A stretch of 64,000 nt of DNA from Nonomuraea harbinensis (GTDB taxonomy: Bacteria; Actinomycetota; Actinomycetes; Streptosporangiales; Streptosporangiaceae). The stretch lies in assembly GCF_019396385.1 (NCBI RefSeq), contig NZ_JAHKRN010000032.1, positions 37,780 through 101,779 on the forward strand, read 5' to 3'. The notes under the pieces are model-generated. The model was given only the letters and a program-made list of their open reading frames with translations, searched no databases and had not been told where the DNA came from. Below, piece by piece: positions 15,746-31,243 of the stretch. Both the position numbers and the translations under genes were made by a program. The first letter of the stretch is position 1, and each line of letters opens with the position of its first letter.

Positions 15746-16408
15746 CTGGCCGGGTGCTCCCGGATGCCGCCCTGGCGGCATGCCGGGCGCTTCCGGGAAG
15801 CAGGGCGTGCCCTGCTGTCCGAACCACTGGACCAGGTGTCGCCGCATCAGGCGCACCTCGGCCCACTGGTCGTCGCGTACCGTTCGGGCGAAGCCGGCGA
15901 CCTCGGCATGCTCCGCCTCACCGTGCATGAGCACCTGCTGCGACATCATGATCGCCATCATGTGGTGCGGGATCATGTACTGCAGGAACGTCCTGTCGAG
16001 CTGATCTCCCGAAAGCCCCGACAGGTCGGGCATCGTGGTCACGCTGGGGCTCGGCGCCGGACTCCGCGGGTACCACTGTTCCAGCCACCCTCTCATCCTG
16101 CCGATCTCGGCAGTCTGCGTCGTGACGATCGACTGCCCGAGCCGCCGCATGTCGGGCCGCTCGGACCGCTGCAGTTGCCGCGCAGCGGTGACGGCCTCCT
16201 CGTGGTGGGGCACCATCTGCGCCAGGTAGTCGTATTCGCTGGTGATGGGGTACATCGGCCCCAGACCCGGGCACGTCGGCCGCGGATCCGCAGGAGAAGG
16301 ACTCGGGGACGCTGTCGGTGCGGCCGCAGCGGCGGTCCCGAAACCCGTGGTGACGGTGGCCAGGAGTGCCCCGGCGGCGGCAGCGGTCCTCACAGCGCGT
16401 CGCTTCAT
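15728..16408 (-). CDS. Secreted DUF305 domain protein
   Basis: 226 residues with a signal peptide (MKRRAVRTAAAAGALLATV, cleavage probably after AAAAA near residue 31), a Ser/Pro-rich linker, and a DUF305 domain. That domain holds two half repeats around YDYLAQMVPHHEEAVTAARQ and TFLQYMIPHHMMAIMMSQQV. The paired His-His and Met residues are typical and have been linked to copper handling in some bacteria. The ATG at 16408 follows a GGGGGG ribosome site. The C-terminal tail after about 205 is low complexity and may be read-through into foreign sequence. Confidence 0.85.
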   Translation of the reverse strand: MKRRAVRTAAAAGALLATVTTGFGTAAAAAPTASPSPSPADPRPTCPGLGPMYPITSEYDYLAQMVPHHEEAVTAARQLQRSERPDMRRLGQSIVTTQTAEIGRMRGWLEQWYPRSPAPSPSVTTMPDLSGLSGDQLDRTFLQYMIPHHMMAIMMSQQVLMHGEAEHAEVAGFARTVRDDQWAEVRLMRRHLVQWFGQQGTPCFPEAPGMPPGRHPGAPGQPTRSR

Positions 16409-16483
16409 GCGTCCCCCCAACGCCGATTCGACACCTCCACCCACTGTAACGTCACCGCCCTGACCATGGCGCTCCGCCTGTGT

Positions 16484-17137
16484 TCAGGGCCGGGGCCAGG
16501 CCGGCGTCTCCCGGAAGCGGAAGCGCACGATGCGGGTGGACCGTTTCATGCCCGGCACCAGGTTCATCACGCGGTACAGACGGCGGATGCGCGCGGGGGC
16601 CTTGGCCCTCAGGATCGGCGCGTCGTACATCGGCACCTCGTCGACGTACTCCAGCCGTGGGTGCCACGCGGCCAGCGCGGCGGGGACGTCGAAGCCGCAG
16701 TGGAACCGAGCGTCGTACTTGCGCAGCGCCGGGTCCCACTTCGAGGTGCGCCAGGCCCAGACCGGCACCGTGTCGATCTGGATCTGCCCTGTGGGGAAGG
16801 CGTCGACGACGCCCGTCAGCAGCCGGTGGACGTCCTTCTCGGTCAGGTACGGCACCAGCCCCTTGGCGATCACCAGCACCGGCCTGCCGCGAGGGACGCG
16901 GTCCAGCCAGGTCAGGTCGGTGACGTCGGCGCCGACGAGCGTGCAGTGGCAGCGCGGCGGCAGGAATCGCCGCCGCAGCTCGATGACGGCGGGGTAGTCC
17001 CCGTCGTACCAGTCGACGGTGGCGGGCGGGTCGATCCGGTGGACCCGGGCGTCGAGGCCGCAGCCCAGGTGCAGGACCACCGTGTCGGGATGATCGGAGA
17101 GGAAGCTCCGGGCCCAGTCGTCGTGGACGAGGGAGCG
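16484..17137 (-). pseudogene. 5'-truncated SAM-dependent methyltransferase (LCM/TcmP-like)
   Basis: The frame encodes the C-terminal about 215 residues of a leucine-carboxyl-methyltransferase-like protein: VVLHLGCGLDARVHRIDP (SAM motif I), WYDGDYPAVIELRRR, and VIAKGLVPYLTEKDVHRLL. Family members have about 80-90 more residues at the N-terminus. Here homology stops near RSLVHDDW at about 17137, where the complementary strand becomes the body of a MarR-type gene. No plausible start codon is present before the frame becomes pure antisense. Probably not functional. Confidence 0.6.
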
Positions 17138-17140
17138 GAC

Positions 17141-17548
17141 ATGCCGCGGATGGCCGCACGGGTGTACGCCGCGCTGCTGGTCACCGACTCCGGCAGGCTG
17201 TCGGCGGCCGAGCTGGCCGGGCAGCTGGGCGTCGGCGCCTCGGCGATCTCCGGGGCGGTCAAGTACCTGGTGCGGGTGCGGCTGGTCGAGCGTGGGCGCG
17301 AGCCCGGCAGCCGGCACGACTTCTGCCGCGTCCACGAGCACACCTGGAGCCACTTCATCAGCCAGTCCGTCCCGGTGCTGGTCCAGGTGCAGACCGGCGC
17401 CGAGCAGGGCGTCACGCTCCTGGGCCTCGACTCCACGGCCGGGCAGCGGCTGGACGAGACCCGCCGGTTCTTCGCGTTCATGCGCGAGGAGATCGAGCGG
17501 TCGATGGCCAAGTGGCGGCGGCAGACGGGCGAGCCCGAGGACGGCTGA
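17141..17548 (+). CDS. MarR/GbsR-type regulator lacking its first ~20 residues
   Basis: 135 residues of winged-helix sequence: MAARVYAALLVTDSGRL, LSAAELAGQLGVGASAIS with the recognition helix, VRLVEREPGS-like wing (VERGREPGSRHDF) and a helical tail ending EEIERSMAKW. Family members usually have about 20-25 residues before PRMAARV. Here the ATG at 17141 with GGGAG six nt upstream starts exactly there, so a shortened protein could be made. The lost N-terminal helix usually helps dimerisation. It sits head to head with the equally truncated methyltransferase. Its stop lies 12 bp from the NRPS stop on the other strand. Confidence 0.6.
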   Translation: MPRMAARVYAALLVTDSGRLSAAELAGQLGVGASAISGAVKYLVRVRLVERGREPGSRHDFCRVHEHTWSHFISQSVPVLVQVQTGAEQGVTLLGLDSTAGQRLDETRRFFAFMREEIERSMAKWRRQTGEPEDG

Positions 17549-17560
17549 CCGGCCCCGGCG

Positions 17561-20500
17561 TCAGGTCTCCATCAGGGCCGCGGCCTCCTCGTCCGACAGC
17601 GCGTCGATCTCGGCCGCCAGCCGCTCCTCCACCGCCGCCGCCAGCCCGCGGACGGTACGGGTCAGGAAGAGGATGTTGAGCGGCAGCTCGATCTCCACCT
17701 CCGAGCAGATCCTGGCGACGACCCGGGTGCCGAGCATGGAGTGCCCGCCCAGGTCGAAGAAGTCCTCCTCCACGCCGAACCCGTCCCGGTGCAGCACCTC
17801 GCTCCAGATCTCGTACACCAGCTCCTCCGCGGCCGTCCGCGGCGGGAGGGCTTCGGCGGCGGGCGCGGGGACGGGGGCGGGCAGGGCGGAGCGGTCGAGC
17901 TTGCCGTTGGGCAGCCTGGGGAAGGAGCCGACGGCCAGGTAGAGGCTGGGGACCATGGTGGAGGGCAGCCGGTCCTGCAGGTAGGCGCGCAGCTCGGCCA
18001 CGGGCGCGTGCTCGTCCACGTACGCCACCAGGGCGCGGCCGCCCGGCGCGTCGTCGCGGACGGCGGCGACGGCGCGGGTGACCCCCGGATGCGCGGTCAG
18101 GGCGGTCTCGACCTCGCCGAGCTCCAGGCGCACGCCGCGCACCTTCACCTGGTCGTCCACCCGGCCGACGAACTCCACGGCGCCGCCGGCCAGGCGCCGC
18201 ACCAGGTCGCCGGTCCGGTAGAGGCGGGCGCCGGGCGGGCCGAAGGGGTCGGGGACGAACCGCTCGGCGGTCAGGGACGGCCGCCGGTGGTAGCCGCGGG
18301 CCAGCCCGTCGCCGCCCAGCCAGAGCTCTCCCACCACGCCGGGCGGCACCGGCTCCAGGACCTCGCTCAGCACGTGGGCGGTGGTGTTGGCGACCGGGCG
18401 GCCGATGGGGACGGTCTGCTCCCCCGGCCGCGTCAGGTGGGTGAGCGACCAGATGGTGGTCTCCGTCGGGCCGTACATGTTGTGCACCTCGCCGGCCACC
18501 TCACGCAGCCGCCGGGCGAACGCGGGGCCGAGCGGTTCGCCGCCGCTCAGCACCCGGGGCAGGCCGACCGGCAGCTCCTCGGCGAGCTCCTCCAGCACGG
18601 ACGGCGGCGCCTGCACGGTGCGCACGTCCGCCTCGGCCAGGACCGCGCCCAGCTTGCTGTCGGGCGGCGCCACCACCACGGTGCCGCCCGACAGCAGCGG
18701 TCCGAAGAGTTCGAGCGCGGCGATGTCGAAGGACATCGGGGTGAGCAGGAGCATGCGTTCGGCCGCGGTGAAGCCCAGGCTCGTGACCAGGTTGACCACG
18801 CCCCGATGCGGCACCATGACGCCCTTGGGCACCCCGGTGGAGCCGGAGGTGTAGATGACGTACGCCAGATGGCCGGGCGAGACCCGGGGCAGCGGCCGGT
18901 CGTCCGGCGGGCTCTGGGCCAGGTCGGTGAGCGCGGGCACGCCGGGCAGCCGTCCAGCCGGCTCCGGCGTGGTCAGTACGAGCGCGGCCCCCGAGTCCGC
19001 CAGCATGAAGCGCAGCCGTTCGGCGGGGTAGCGCGGGTCGAGCGGCACGTAGCAGGCGCCCGCCTTGAGCACCGCGAGCAGCGCGACCACCAGGTCACCG
19101 CCGGGCGGAAGGCAGACCGCCACCGGCGACTCCACCCGGACGCCGCGCGCGACGAGCACCCTGGCCAGCGCCGCGGCCCGCTCGTCCAGCTCGCCGTAGG
19201 TGAGCGTGCGGCCCTCGTGCGGGACGACGACGGCGGGCGCGCCCGGCGTGGCGGCCGCGTGCCCGGCCACGAGCTCGTGCAACGGCATGGAGGGGTACGG
19301 CAGCCGCGGCCCGTGCCAGGAGGTCACCGTCTCCTCCCGCCTCCCGGCGGGCATCAGCGGCAGCCGCGACAGCGGGAGGGCGGGGTCGCCGGTCGCGGCG
19401 TCGAGCAGGGCGAGGAACCCCTCGGCCAGCCGCGCGATCGTGGCGGGGTCGTACAGGTCGGTGGCGTACTCCAGCCAGCCGCTCAGATCGCCCTCGGCGT
19501 TCTGGATCTCCAAGGTCAGGTCGGTCTTGGTGGTGCCGGTGCCGATCTGGCCGCGCACGTCGTACGGCAGCTGGTTGAAGGCGACCTGGTAGAGCGGGGT
19601 GCGGGAGGGGTCGCGCGGCGGGTTGAGTTCGCTGACGATGCGGGCGAAGGGGACGTCCTGGTGGTCGAGGGCGTCCACGACGGTGGTCCGCACCCGTTCC
19701 AGCGCCTCGGCGAAGGACGGGTCGCCGCTCAGGTCGGTGCGGAGCGGGAGGGTGTTGACGAACATGCCGATGAGCGGGCCGAGCTCGGGCTGGTCACGTC
19801 CGGCGACGGGCGAGCCGATCACCACGTCGGTCTGTCCGCTCCAGCGGGCGAGCAGGGCGGCGAACGCGGCGAGCAGCACCATGAAGGAGGTGCTGCCGGT
19901 GCTCCTGGCCAGGGCGGTCACCCGCTCGGTCAGCGCGGCGGGGACGGTGAAGGGGTGGTTGGCGCCCGCGTAGCCGAGCTCGGCCGGCCGCGGCCGGTCG
20001 GGGGGCAGTTCCAGCGGCACCGATCCGGCCAGGCGCTCGCGCCAGTAGGCCAGGGACGCCTCGAAGCCCTGCTCGCGCTGCCAGACGGCGTAGTCGGCGT
20101 ACTGCACGGCCAGCTCGGCGTACCGGGGCGCCCGGTTCTCGCGCAGCGCGTGGTACGCCTCGGCGAGGTCCTCGGTGAAGATCCGCATCGACCAGGCGTC
20201 GAACACGGCGTGGTGGGCGACGAGCACGAGCCGCCACTGCCCGCCGCCGAGCCGCACCAGCCGGGCCCGCCACAGGGGCGCGTCGTCGAGGGCGAACAGC
20301 TCGGCGGCGTCGGCCGCCGCCAGGGCGGCGAGGTCACCGGGACGGTCCCGCTCGGGGCGGCCGGACAGGTCGGTGTGGGCCAGCCGCACCGTCGCCTCGG
20401 GGGCGATCAGCTGCACGACCTCCTCGCCGCGCGGCTCCAGGCGGGTCCGCAGCGGCTCGTGCCGTTCGGCCAGCATCCGCAGCGCCCGCTCGACCAGGCC

Positions 20501-20628
20501 GGGCTCGACCTCGCCGAGCCGTTCCAGCCGGGAGACGCCGGCGATGTTGTAGAGCGGCACGTCAGGCAGCAGGCTGGTGAGGAACCAGACGCGTTCCTGC
20601 GCGTACGAGGCGGCGAAGGCGTCTTCGG

Positions 20629-20638
<10 letters not shown>
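17561..20638 (-). CDS. Non-ribosomal peptide synthetase, C-A(Gly?)-PCP module
   Basis: 1025-residue elongation module. The condensation domain (about 8-430) has HHAVFDA at 142-148, retaining the second His and the Asp but with Ala for the usual Gly. The adenylation domain (about 452-920) has YTSGSTGVPKG (596-606), YGPTE, YRTGD, and NGKLDRSALP with Lys913. The carrier domain has LGGHSML with Ser967. My hand-aligned specificity residues read D-I-L-Q-L-G-M-I-W-K, which matches published glycine codes. No thioesterase or epimerase follows. The ATG at 20638 overlaps the upstream NRPS stop by 10 bp, so the pair is translationally coupled. Possibly the acceptor or donor module for the Ser module upstream. 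Confidence 0.9.
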
Positions 20639-26943
<6,305 letters not shown>

Positions 26944-27012
26944 TTTCAGTGGTGAACGTCACATTAACGGGATTTGCTCACACCGCGCCGGTGAGGTCAA
27001 GCAGGTGACGCC
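26944..27012. promoter_or_regulatory. 69-bp divergent region between the NRPS and CD-NTase genes
   Basis: The only room for the NRPS promoter and for a promoter of the longer CD-NTase form. It contains an imperfect inverted repeat CTCACACC-GCG-CCGGTGAG (26977-26995). A minus-strand TTGACC lies beside it at 26993-26998, but no convincing -10 box follows. AGGTGA before the ATG at 27013 is a usable ribosome site for the CD-NTase. Confidence 0.4.
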
Positions 27013-28188
27013 ATGAGCTGTACGACCACAGAAAGGTCGCCGCCGCGTCGTCCGGTTGGCAGAATCCCGGCCATGGGTGCTGCCGGGAGCCGCATGGCCG
27101 TGCGAGCCTTTCTCCGAGACGTCGATGAGGCCGTGTCCGATCCGCCCCGCCCAGGGCCATGCGGGGAGCGGTTGCTCGCGGCGGCTCAGCGTCAGCTGAA
27201 GGCACTCGGCACGTCGAGGTGGGCGCCTGTCGGCTCGGCCAGTTGCGCGACCAGCGTCGCGGGCTTCAGCGACGTCGACATGCTCGCCGTCTTCGGTGAT
27301 CCGATCCGTCACGGCGCGGCCGACACGGTCCTGCCGTACTCGATCAAACAGCTCCTGAAGGCGATGGCGGCGGACCGGCCGCCGCCAGGGCCCATCAGGC
27401 CGCGGAAAGCCTACGACCTGTTCGCCGACCGCCTGGAGGCCATGGGCCCGGTGTCCGGCTTCGGCCCGCAGAGACGCGCCTTCCCCGCGGTCCACTTCCC
27501 TTCGCTCACCGCTGAGCCGTCCATGGAGCTGGTCCCTGGTTGCGAGGCCGACTTCCTGTGGGACTCTCCGGTGACCGCGCCCAGCTCCGGCCTGGTCGAG
27601 GTGGCGTTCCCGGCCACGGAGGATCGCTGGCTGGGCACCTCACCGGCACTGCACGAGCGCACGCTCGACGCCAGTCCCGGCGGCGTCGACTACACCTGCA
27701 GGGAGGCCATCCGCATCATCAAGCTGATCAAGTACCGGCGGTCGATCCCCGTCCTGTCCTACTTCCTTGAGCTGTTCGCGCTGAGGTGGCTGGAAGGATC
27801 GCACGCGTTCGACGCCGAGAGCATCAGCCAGATCGTCGAGCAGGCCGACCTCGGCTGGCACACCAGACTTCCGGTGGGCCACCTGATCGACGACATCCCG
27901 GCGCTGCTGTCCGCGCTCGCCGGCCAGTTGGGCCGTGCGGCCGCGCAGGGCCGTCAGCTGCGGATGATCGACCTGACCACCCCGGAGCGGGAAGGGACCG
28001 TCGAAGCCTGCGACGCGACCCACGCGGTGAGCGCGGCGCGATCGTTCGAGGCCGCCGCCACGCTGGCGCACCGGGCGCGTGCCGCGGCAGACCGTGGCGA
28101 CCAGGCGGCCGCGCTGTCCGCATGGAGAGAACTGCTCCGGCAGGGTGGCGTCTCCGCTTCCGAGGACGAGCCCGGTCGTTCCGGGTGA
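27013..28188 (+). CDS. CD-NTase (SMODS) nucleotidyltransferase, probable CBASS synthase
   Basis: 391-residue cGAS/DncV-like nucleotidyltransferase, expected to make a cyclic oligonucleotide alarm signal on phage infection. The active-site motif is GSASCATSVAGFSDVDML, with Gly74-Ser75 and Asp87/Asp89. The third acidic position appears to be Glu172 in MELVPG, where Asp is more usual. The C-terminal helical half (REAIRIIKLIKYRRSIPVLS) fits the family. Start 27013 has a ribosome site; a second candidate ATG at 27073 would give 371 residues and starts where conserved sequence begins. It faces the S-4TM effector gene, stop codons 22 bp apart. Confidence 0.78.
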   Translation: MSCTTTERSPPRRPVGRIPAMGAAGSRMAVRAFLRDVDEAVSDPPRPGPCGERLLAAAQRQLKALGTSRWAPVGSASCATSVAGFSDVDMLAVFGDPIRHGAADTVLPYSIKQLLKAMAADRPPPGPIRPRKAYDLFADRLEAMGPVSGFGPQRRAFPAVHFPSLTAEPSMELVPGCEADFLWDSPVTAPSSGLVEVAFPATEDRWLGTSPALHERTLDASPGGVDYTCREAIRIIKLIKYRRSIPVLSYFLELFALRWLEGSHAFDAESISQIVEQADLGWHTRLPVGHLIDDIPALLSALAGQLGRAAAQGRQLRMIDLTTPEREGTVEACDATHAVSAARSFEAAATLAHRARAAADRGDQAAALSAWRELLRQGGVSASEDEPGRSG

Positions 28189-28210
28189 GCGTCACGCCGA
28201 TGATCCCCCG

Positions 28211-29176
28211 CTAAGGGCTCGCCGGTTCGGCCAGGCGGCGCCGATGTCCTTCGGCCGTATCCGCGAAGTCCCGTTCGTCGTTGCCGCGGTAGTGCCGGTA
28301 GAACCACTCGGGGACGCGGCTGATGTCCTGCCGGGTGCGCAGGATCCCGTCCTGGATGTCGCGGGCCAGTTCACGCAGCCTCCGCCATTCGGCCTCGTCG
28401 ATCTTCCCGGGACGTGCTTTCCGCAGTTCCGCGGTGACGAGCTTGAGCAGCCGCTCGCGCTCGGTGGCCAGGCGTTCCTGGCTGTACCAGGTTTCCAGGG
28501 CCAGTTGGTAAGCGGCCAGGGAGGGGACGAAATAGCTGACGACCACGTCCGTCATCGTGACCCCGGCGACGATCCCGGCCAGGACGCCGATGACGCACCA
28601 CACGATCGCCGCCGCGAGCACGAGGCGGCCGTAGCGGCGGCGCAGCCGCGCGTCCCAGGCGAGGTTCTGCTCCTGGGCGATCAACACGTCATACGGATGG
28701 TGCACGCGATCCGTGGGGTCGTACCAGCCATCGGTGACCCGCCGATCCTTCGTGCTGCCCGGTTTGAGCTTGCGGGCCAGGCGCGAGACGTCGGGATCCG
28801 CGATCGGCTCGCCGGCGACCGCACCGCGCCAGGGCAGGTGGAACAGGGCGGTGTCGAACATCTCCTGCAGCAACGCCCCCTGGTTGGCAAGCGAGGCCAC
28901 CACCAGCCGCAGCGGGATGACGGAAATGAGAAACCACAGGAATCCGACGATCGCCACAGGGGTACGGCCGATCCCCGTCAGCGTGGTGACCACCCCTCCG
29001 GCCGCCATGGCGGCCGCCATCACCGCGCGCAGCGCCTCAGCCAACTGCCCGCGCTGGTGGCTGGCCGCGGCCGCGCGCTGTAGGCGCACCATGTCCTGGT
29101 CGAGCTGGCGCTGGTCGATCGCCCGCGCAGGCACGCCCCGTGGCGGGTTCTGGGGGCTGGCGGAAGAGCGCGTCAT
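28211..29176 (-). CDS. S-4TM family putative pore-forming effector
   Basis: 321-residue membrane protein with four predicted helices in two pairs, about 45-67/72-95 and 184-206/208-225. Conserved S-4TM marks are MFDTALFHLPWRG at 106-118, DGWYDPTD at 149-156 and AQEQNLAWDARLRRRYG at 167-183, then a charged C-terminal domain. In CBASS systems these effectors are thought to open membranes when bound by the nucleotide signal (established for the family by association). The ATG at 29176 is where homology begins; an in-frame upstream start is less likely. It lies tail to tail with the CD-NTase rather than in one operon. Confidence 0.78.
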   Translation of the reverse strand: MTRSSASPQNPPRGVPARAIDQRQLDQDMVRLQRAAAASHQRGQLAEALRAVMAAAMAAGGVVTTLTGIGRTPVAIVGFLWFLISVIPLRLVVASLANQGALLQEMFDTALFHLPWRGAVAGEPIADPDVSRLARKLKPGSTKDRRVTDGWYDPTDRVHHPYDVLIAQEQNLAWDARLRRRYGRLVLAAAIVWCVIGVLAGIVAGVTMTDVVVSYFVPSLAAYQLALETWYSQERLATERERLLKLVTAELRKARPGKIDEAEWRRLRELARDIQDGILRTRQDISRVPEWFYRHYRGNDERDFADTAEGHRRRLAEPASP

Positions 29177-29327
29177 TCGACCGTCCGATCGCCGGATCCG
29201 CCGCGGTGTGGAGCAGGCATGCGCCCATTGTCGGCAACCGGCGAGACGCTTCCAAGTGACGAGGGCATGGCCGCTCTCGCCGGTGCGCAGCCGTTCCGGC
29301 CGCCCGTGGCGTCGCCCCATCCATCGC

Positions 29328-29885
29328 TCAGGGGGGCGATCCGGTGAAGTGCGGCAGGACCAGCTCGGTCAGTGTGGTGACGTCGTCGTCGGCCATCGGC
29401 TCGCCGGTCATGCCCATCCTGTGGAGCAGGGTCCCGACGACGACGTCGATGAAGAACAGGACCCGGTTCTCCGGCTCGCCGAGCGCCTCTTGGAGGGCGA
29501 TCCTGTAGGGGTCCTGCAGTCGGGTGGACAGGATTTCGCGCAGGGCCGGATCGCTGACGGCGTCGCTGAACACGCCGGCGAACGCGTCGCCCACCCCGGG
29601 TTCGGCGATCTTCGCCGCGATCCAGCGGATGGCCGAGGACATGAGCTCGGCGCGACCGGCGCCTTCCAGTGGAATCGGGCCGAACGCGTCAAGGAGGCAG
29701 TCCACGATCAGCGCGCCCTTGGTCGGCCAGCGACGGTAGGTCGTCGTCTTGGCGATGCCGGCCGCGGCGGCGATGCGGTCGACGGTGGCCCGCGCGTAGC
29801 CGAGTTCGTGGACGGTGCTCAGCGTGGCGGCGAAGACCACGGCGTGGACGCCGGAGCGTGGGCGACCGGGCGGTCTGGCGGTCAT
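29328..29885 (-). CDS. TetR-family transcriptional regulator
   Basis: 185-residue TetR repressor. The DNA-binding domain is about 8-55: VHAVVFAATLSTVHELG, ATVDRIAAAAGIAKTTTYR and RWPTKGALIVDCL. The C-terminal domain resembles the TetR_C_16/AefR-like group. The ATG at 29885 has TGGGAG just upstream; an in-frame ATG at 29903 is less well placed. Divergent from the esterase gene across a nested palindrome, which it probably binds to repress both genes. Confidence 0.88.
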   Translation of the reverse strand: MTARPPGRPRSGVHAVVFAATLSTVHELGYARATVDRIAAAAGIAKTTTYRRWPTKGALIVDCLLDAFGPIPLEGAGRAELMSSAIRWIAAKIAEPGVGDAFAGVFSDAVSDPALREILSTRLQDPYRIALQEALGEPENRVLFFIDVVVGTLLHRMGMTGEPMADDDVTTLTELVLPHFTGSPP

Positions 29886-29907
29886 GGCTCCCAGGATAGC
29901 CATTTGC

Positions 29908-29937
29908 GCTACCGTTAGTATCGATACTTCAGGTAGC
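29908..29937. promoter_or_regulatory. Nested palindrome, probable TetR operator
   Basis: GCTACC (29908-29913) and GGTAGC (29932-29937) flank the perfect 12-bp palindrome AGTATCGATACT (29917-29928) with 3-bp spacers. It lies midway between the divergent TetR and esterase genes. Confidence 0.72.
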
Positions 29938-29957
29938 GAAACGCCAAGGAGACGACA

Positions 29958-30935
29958 TTGAGCAAGATCACCGAGACGGAGCGGCCGCCGCTGGGCATCC
30001 GGTTGCTGCGTGCGCTGGGGAGGGAGCCGGACTGGCCGGCCATCACGGACGAGGAACTGGTCGCCTACCGCGAGGCGGAGAACCGCAAGCGGGCATCCCG
30101 CCTGGCACGGGTGATCACCGGCTTTCCCGACCGTGGTGCCGGCATCCGGTGGCAGGAGGTGGCGCTGCCCGGCCGTGACGTCCCGGTCCGGATCTACCGG
30201 CCGGTGGGCGCCGACCGTGCCGACCTGCCCCTGGTGCTCCACGTGCACGGAGGCGGGTTCGTGGGCACGGCGGCGCAGTGCGACTGGGTGAACAGCCACC
30301 TTGCCGCGCGCCTGCCCGCGATCGTCGTCTCGGTCGAGCACCGCCTCCTCGACCCGCGGACACCGCTGTCGGCAGCCGTCGACGACGGCTGGGACGTGCT
30401 CCGGCACGTGCTGGAGCACGCCGCCCGATGGGGGGTCGACCCGGCGCGGACCGCCGTCTTCGGGGAGAGCACCGGCGCGATGGTCGCCGCCCTGGCCGCG
30501 ATCCGGGCCCGGGAGTCCGGGCTCGTCCTGAGGGCGCAGGTTCTGGTCAACCCCGCTGTCGACCTGACCTCGACCATGTTCGACCACGCCTCGATCACCC
30601 GGCATGCGCACAGCCCGACCCTCAGCCTGCCGCAACTGCGGTTGCTCCACCGGTTCGCCGTTCCGCCGGGAACCGATCCTCGTGCGCTGTCGCCGCTGTA
30701 CGCCGATGATCTGGGCGGACTGGCCCCAGCGCTCGTGGTGGTGCCGACCCTTGACCCACTGGCCGATCACGGCCGCGCTTACGCCGAAAGACTGCGAGCC
30801 GCTGGGACACCCGTGCGGCTCACCGAACATCCCGGGGCGACACACGCGTTCCTCAGCATGCCGGGCGTGGTGCCGCAGGCCAAGGCCGCACGGGCGGAGA
30901 TCGCCGGGTTCCTCCGGGACTCCCTCGTCCGATGA
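29958..30935 (+). CDS. Alpha/beta hydrolase, HSL-type esterase
   Basis: 325-residue carboxylesterase of the hormone-sensitive-lipase group. HGGGF at 97-101 forms the oxyanion hole, Ser171 lies in GESTGA, and Asp265 and His295 (GATHAF) complete the triad. The start is TTG at 29958 with AAGGAG six nt before it; no better start is nearby. Divergent from its likely TetR repressor. The stop overlaps the ATG of the following chimeric small frame in an ATGA. Substrate would be a short acyl ester (inference). Confidence 0.88.
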   Translation: MSKITETERPPLGIRLLRALGREPDWPAITDEELVAYREAENRKRASRLARVITGFPDRGAGIRWQEVALPGRDVPVRIYRPVGADRADLPLVLHVHGGGFVGTAAQCDWVNSHLAARLPAIVVSVEHRLLDPRTPLSAAVDDGWDVLRHVLEHAARWGVDPARTAVFGESTGAMVAALAAIRARESGLVLRAQVLVNPAVDLTSTMFDHASITRHAHSPTLSLPQLRLLHRFAVPPGTDPRALSPLYADDLGGLAPALVVVPTLDPLADHGRAYAERLRAAGTPVRLTEHPGATHAFLSMPGVVPQAKAARAEIAGFLRDSLVR

Positions 30936-31234
30936 CCGGCACTTGGCAGAGGACGGCCACGCTGGAGCCGGGCCGGCTGGCCTTCACCAGCGACGTCGGA
31001 ACCACCGAACCGCACGCGCACGCCGCCCTCCAACTCGCCCTCAACGAGGGCCACCGCTTCCACCACCTCGAAGGGGCCGGCATCCGCGACGTCAACTTCG
31101 GGCTGTTGACCCTGGTCTGGGACCACCTGCTCGGCACCTTCTCCTACGACCACGCCCGCCGCTTCGCCTCCGGCGCGTGCCACACCGAACCGTCACCCCC
31201 GGAGCCCGTCGACCAGGAGCGGACGGCGACGTAG
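30932..31234 (+). pseudogene. Chimeric relic: AraC-type N-terminus joined to a desaturase C-terminus
   Basis: A 100-residue frame whose halves come from different families. Residues 1-36 (LEPGRLAFTSDVGTTEPHAH) resemble the cupin start of an AraC-type regulator. From about 39, HRFHHLEGAGIRDVNFGLLT and LVWDHLLGTFSYDHARRF resemble the C-terminal end of a sterol desaturase/fatty acid hydroxylase with its HxxHH motif. It starts inside the esterase stop (ATGA), so it is probably translated, but neither domain is complete. A deletion between two former neighbours explains it best. Confidence 0.6.
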
Positions 31235-31243
31235 GACGGGGAC

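Noticed and set aside
14555..17140. Plus-strand open frame running into the MarR-type gene, suggesting a 997-residue protein
   Set aside because: Only its last 136 codons are coding; the rest is antisense to the hydrolase, DUF305 and methyltransferase genes.
28211..29320. Longer start of the S-4TM gene at 29320
   Set aside because: The extra 48 residues are low-complexity and unlike the family; homology begins near the ATG at 29176.
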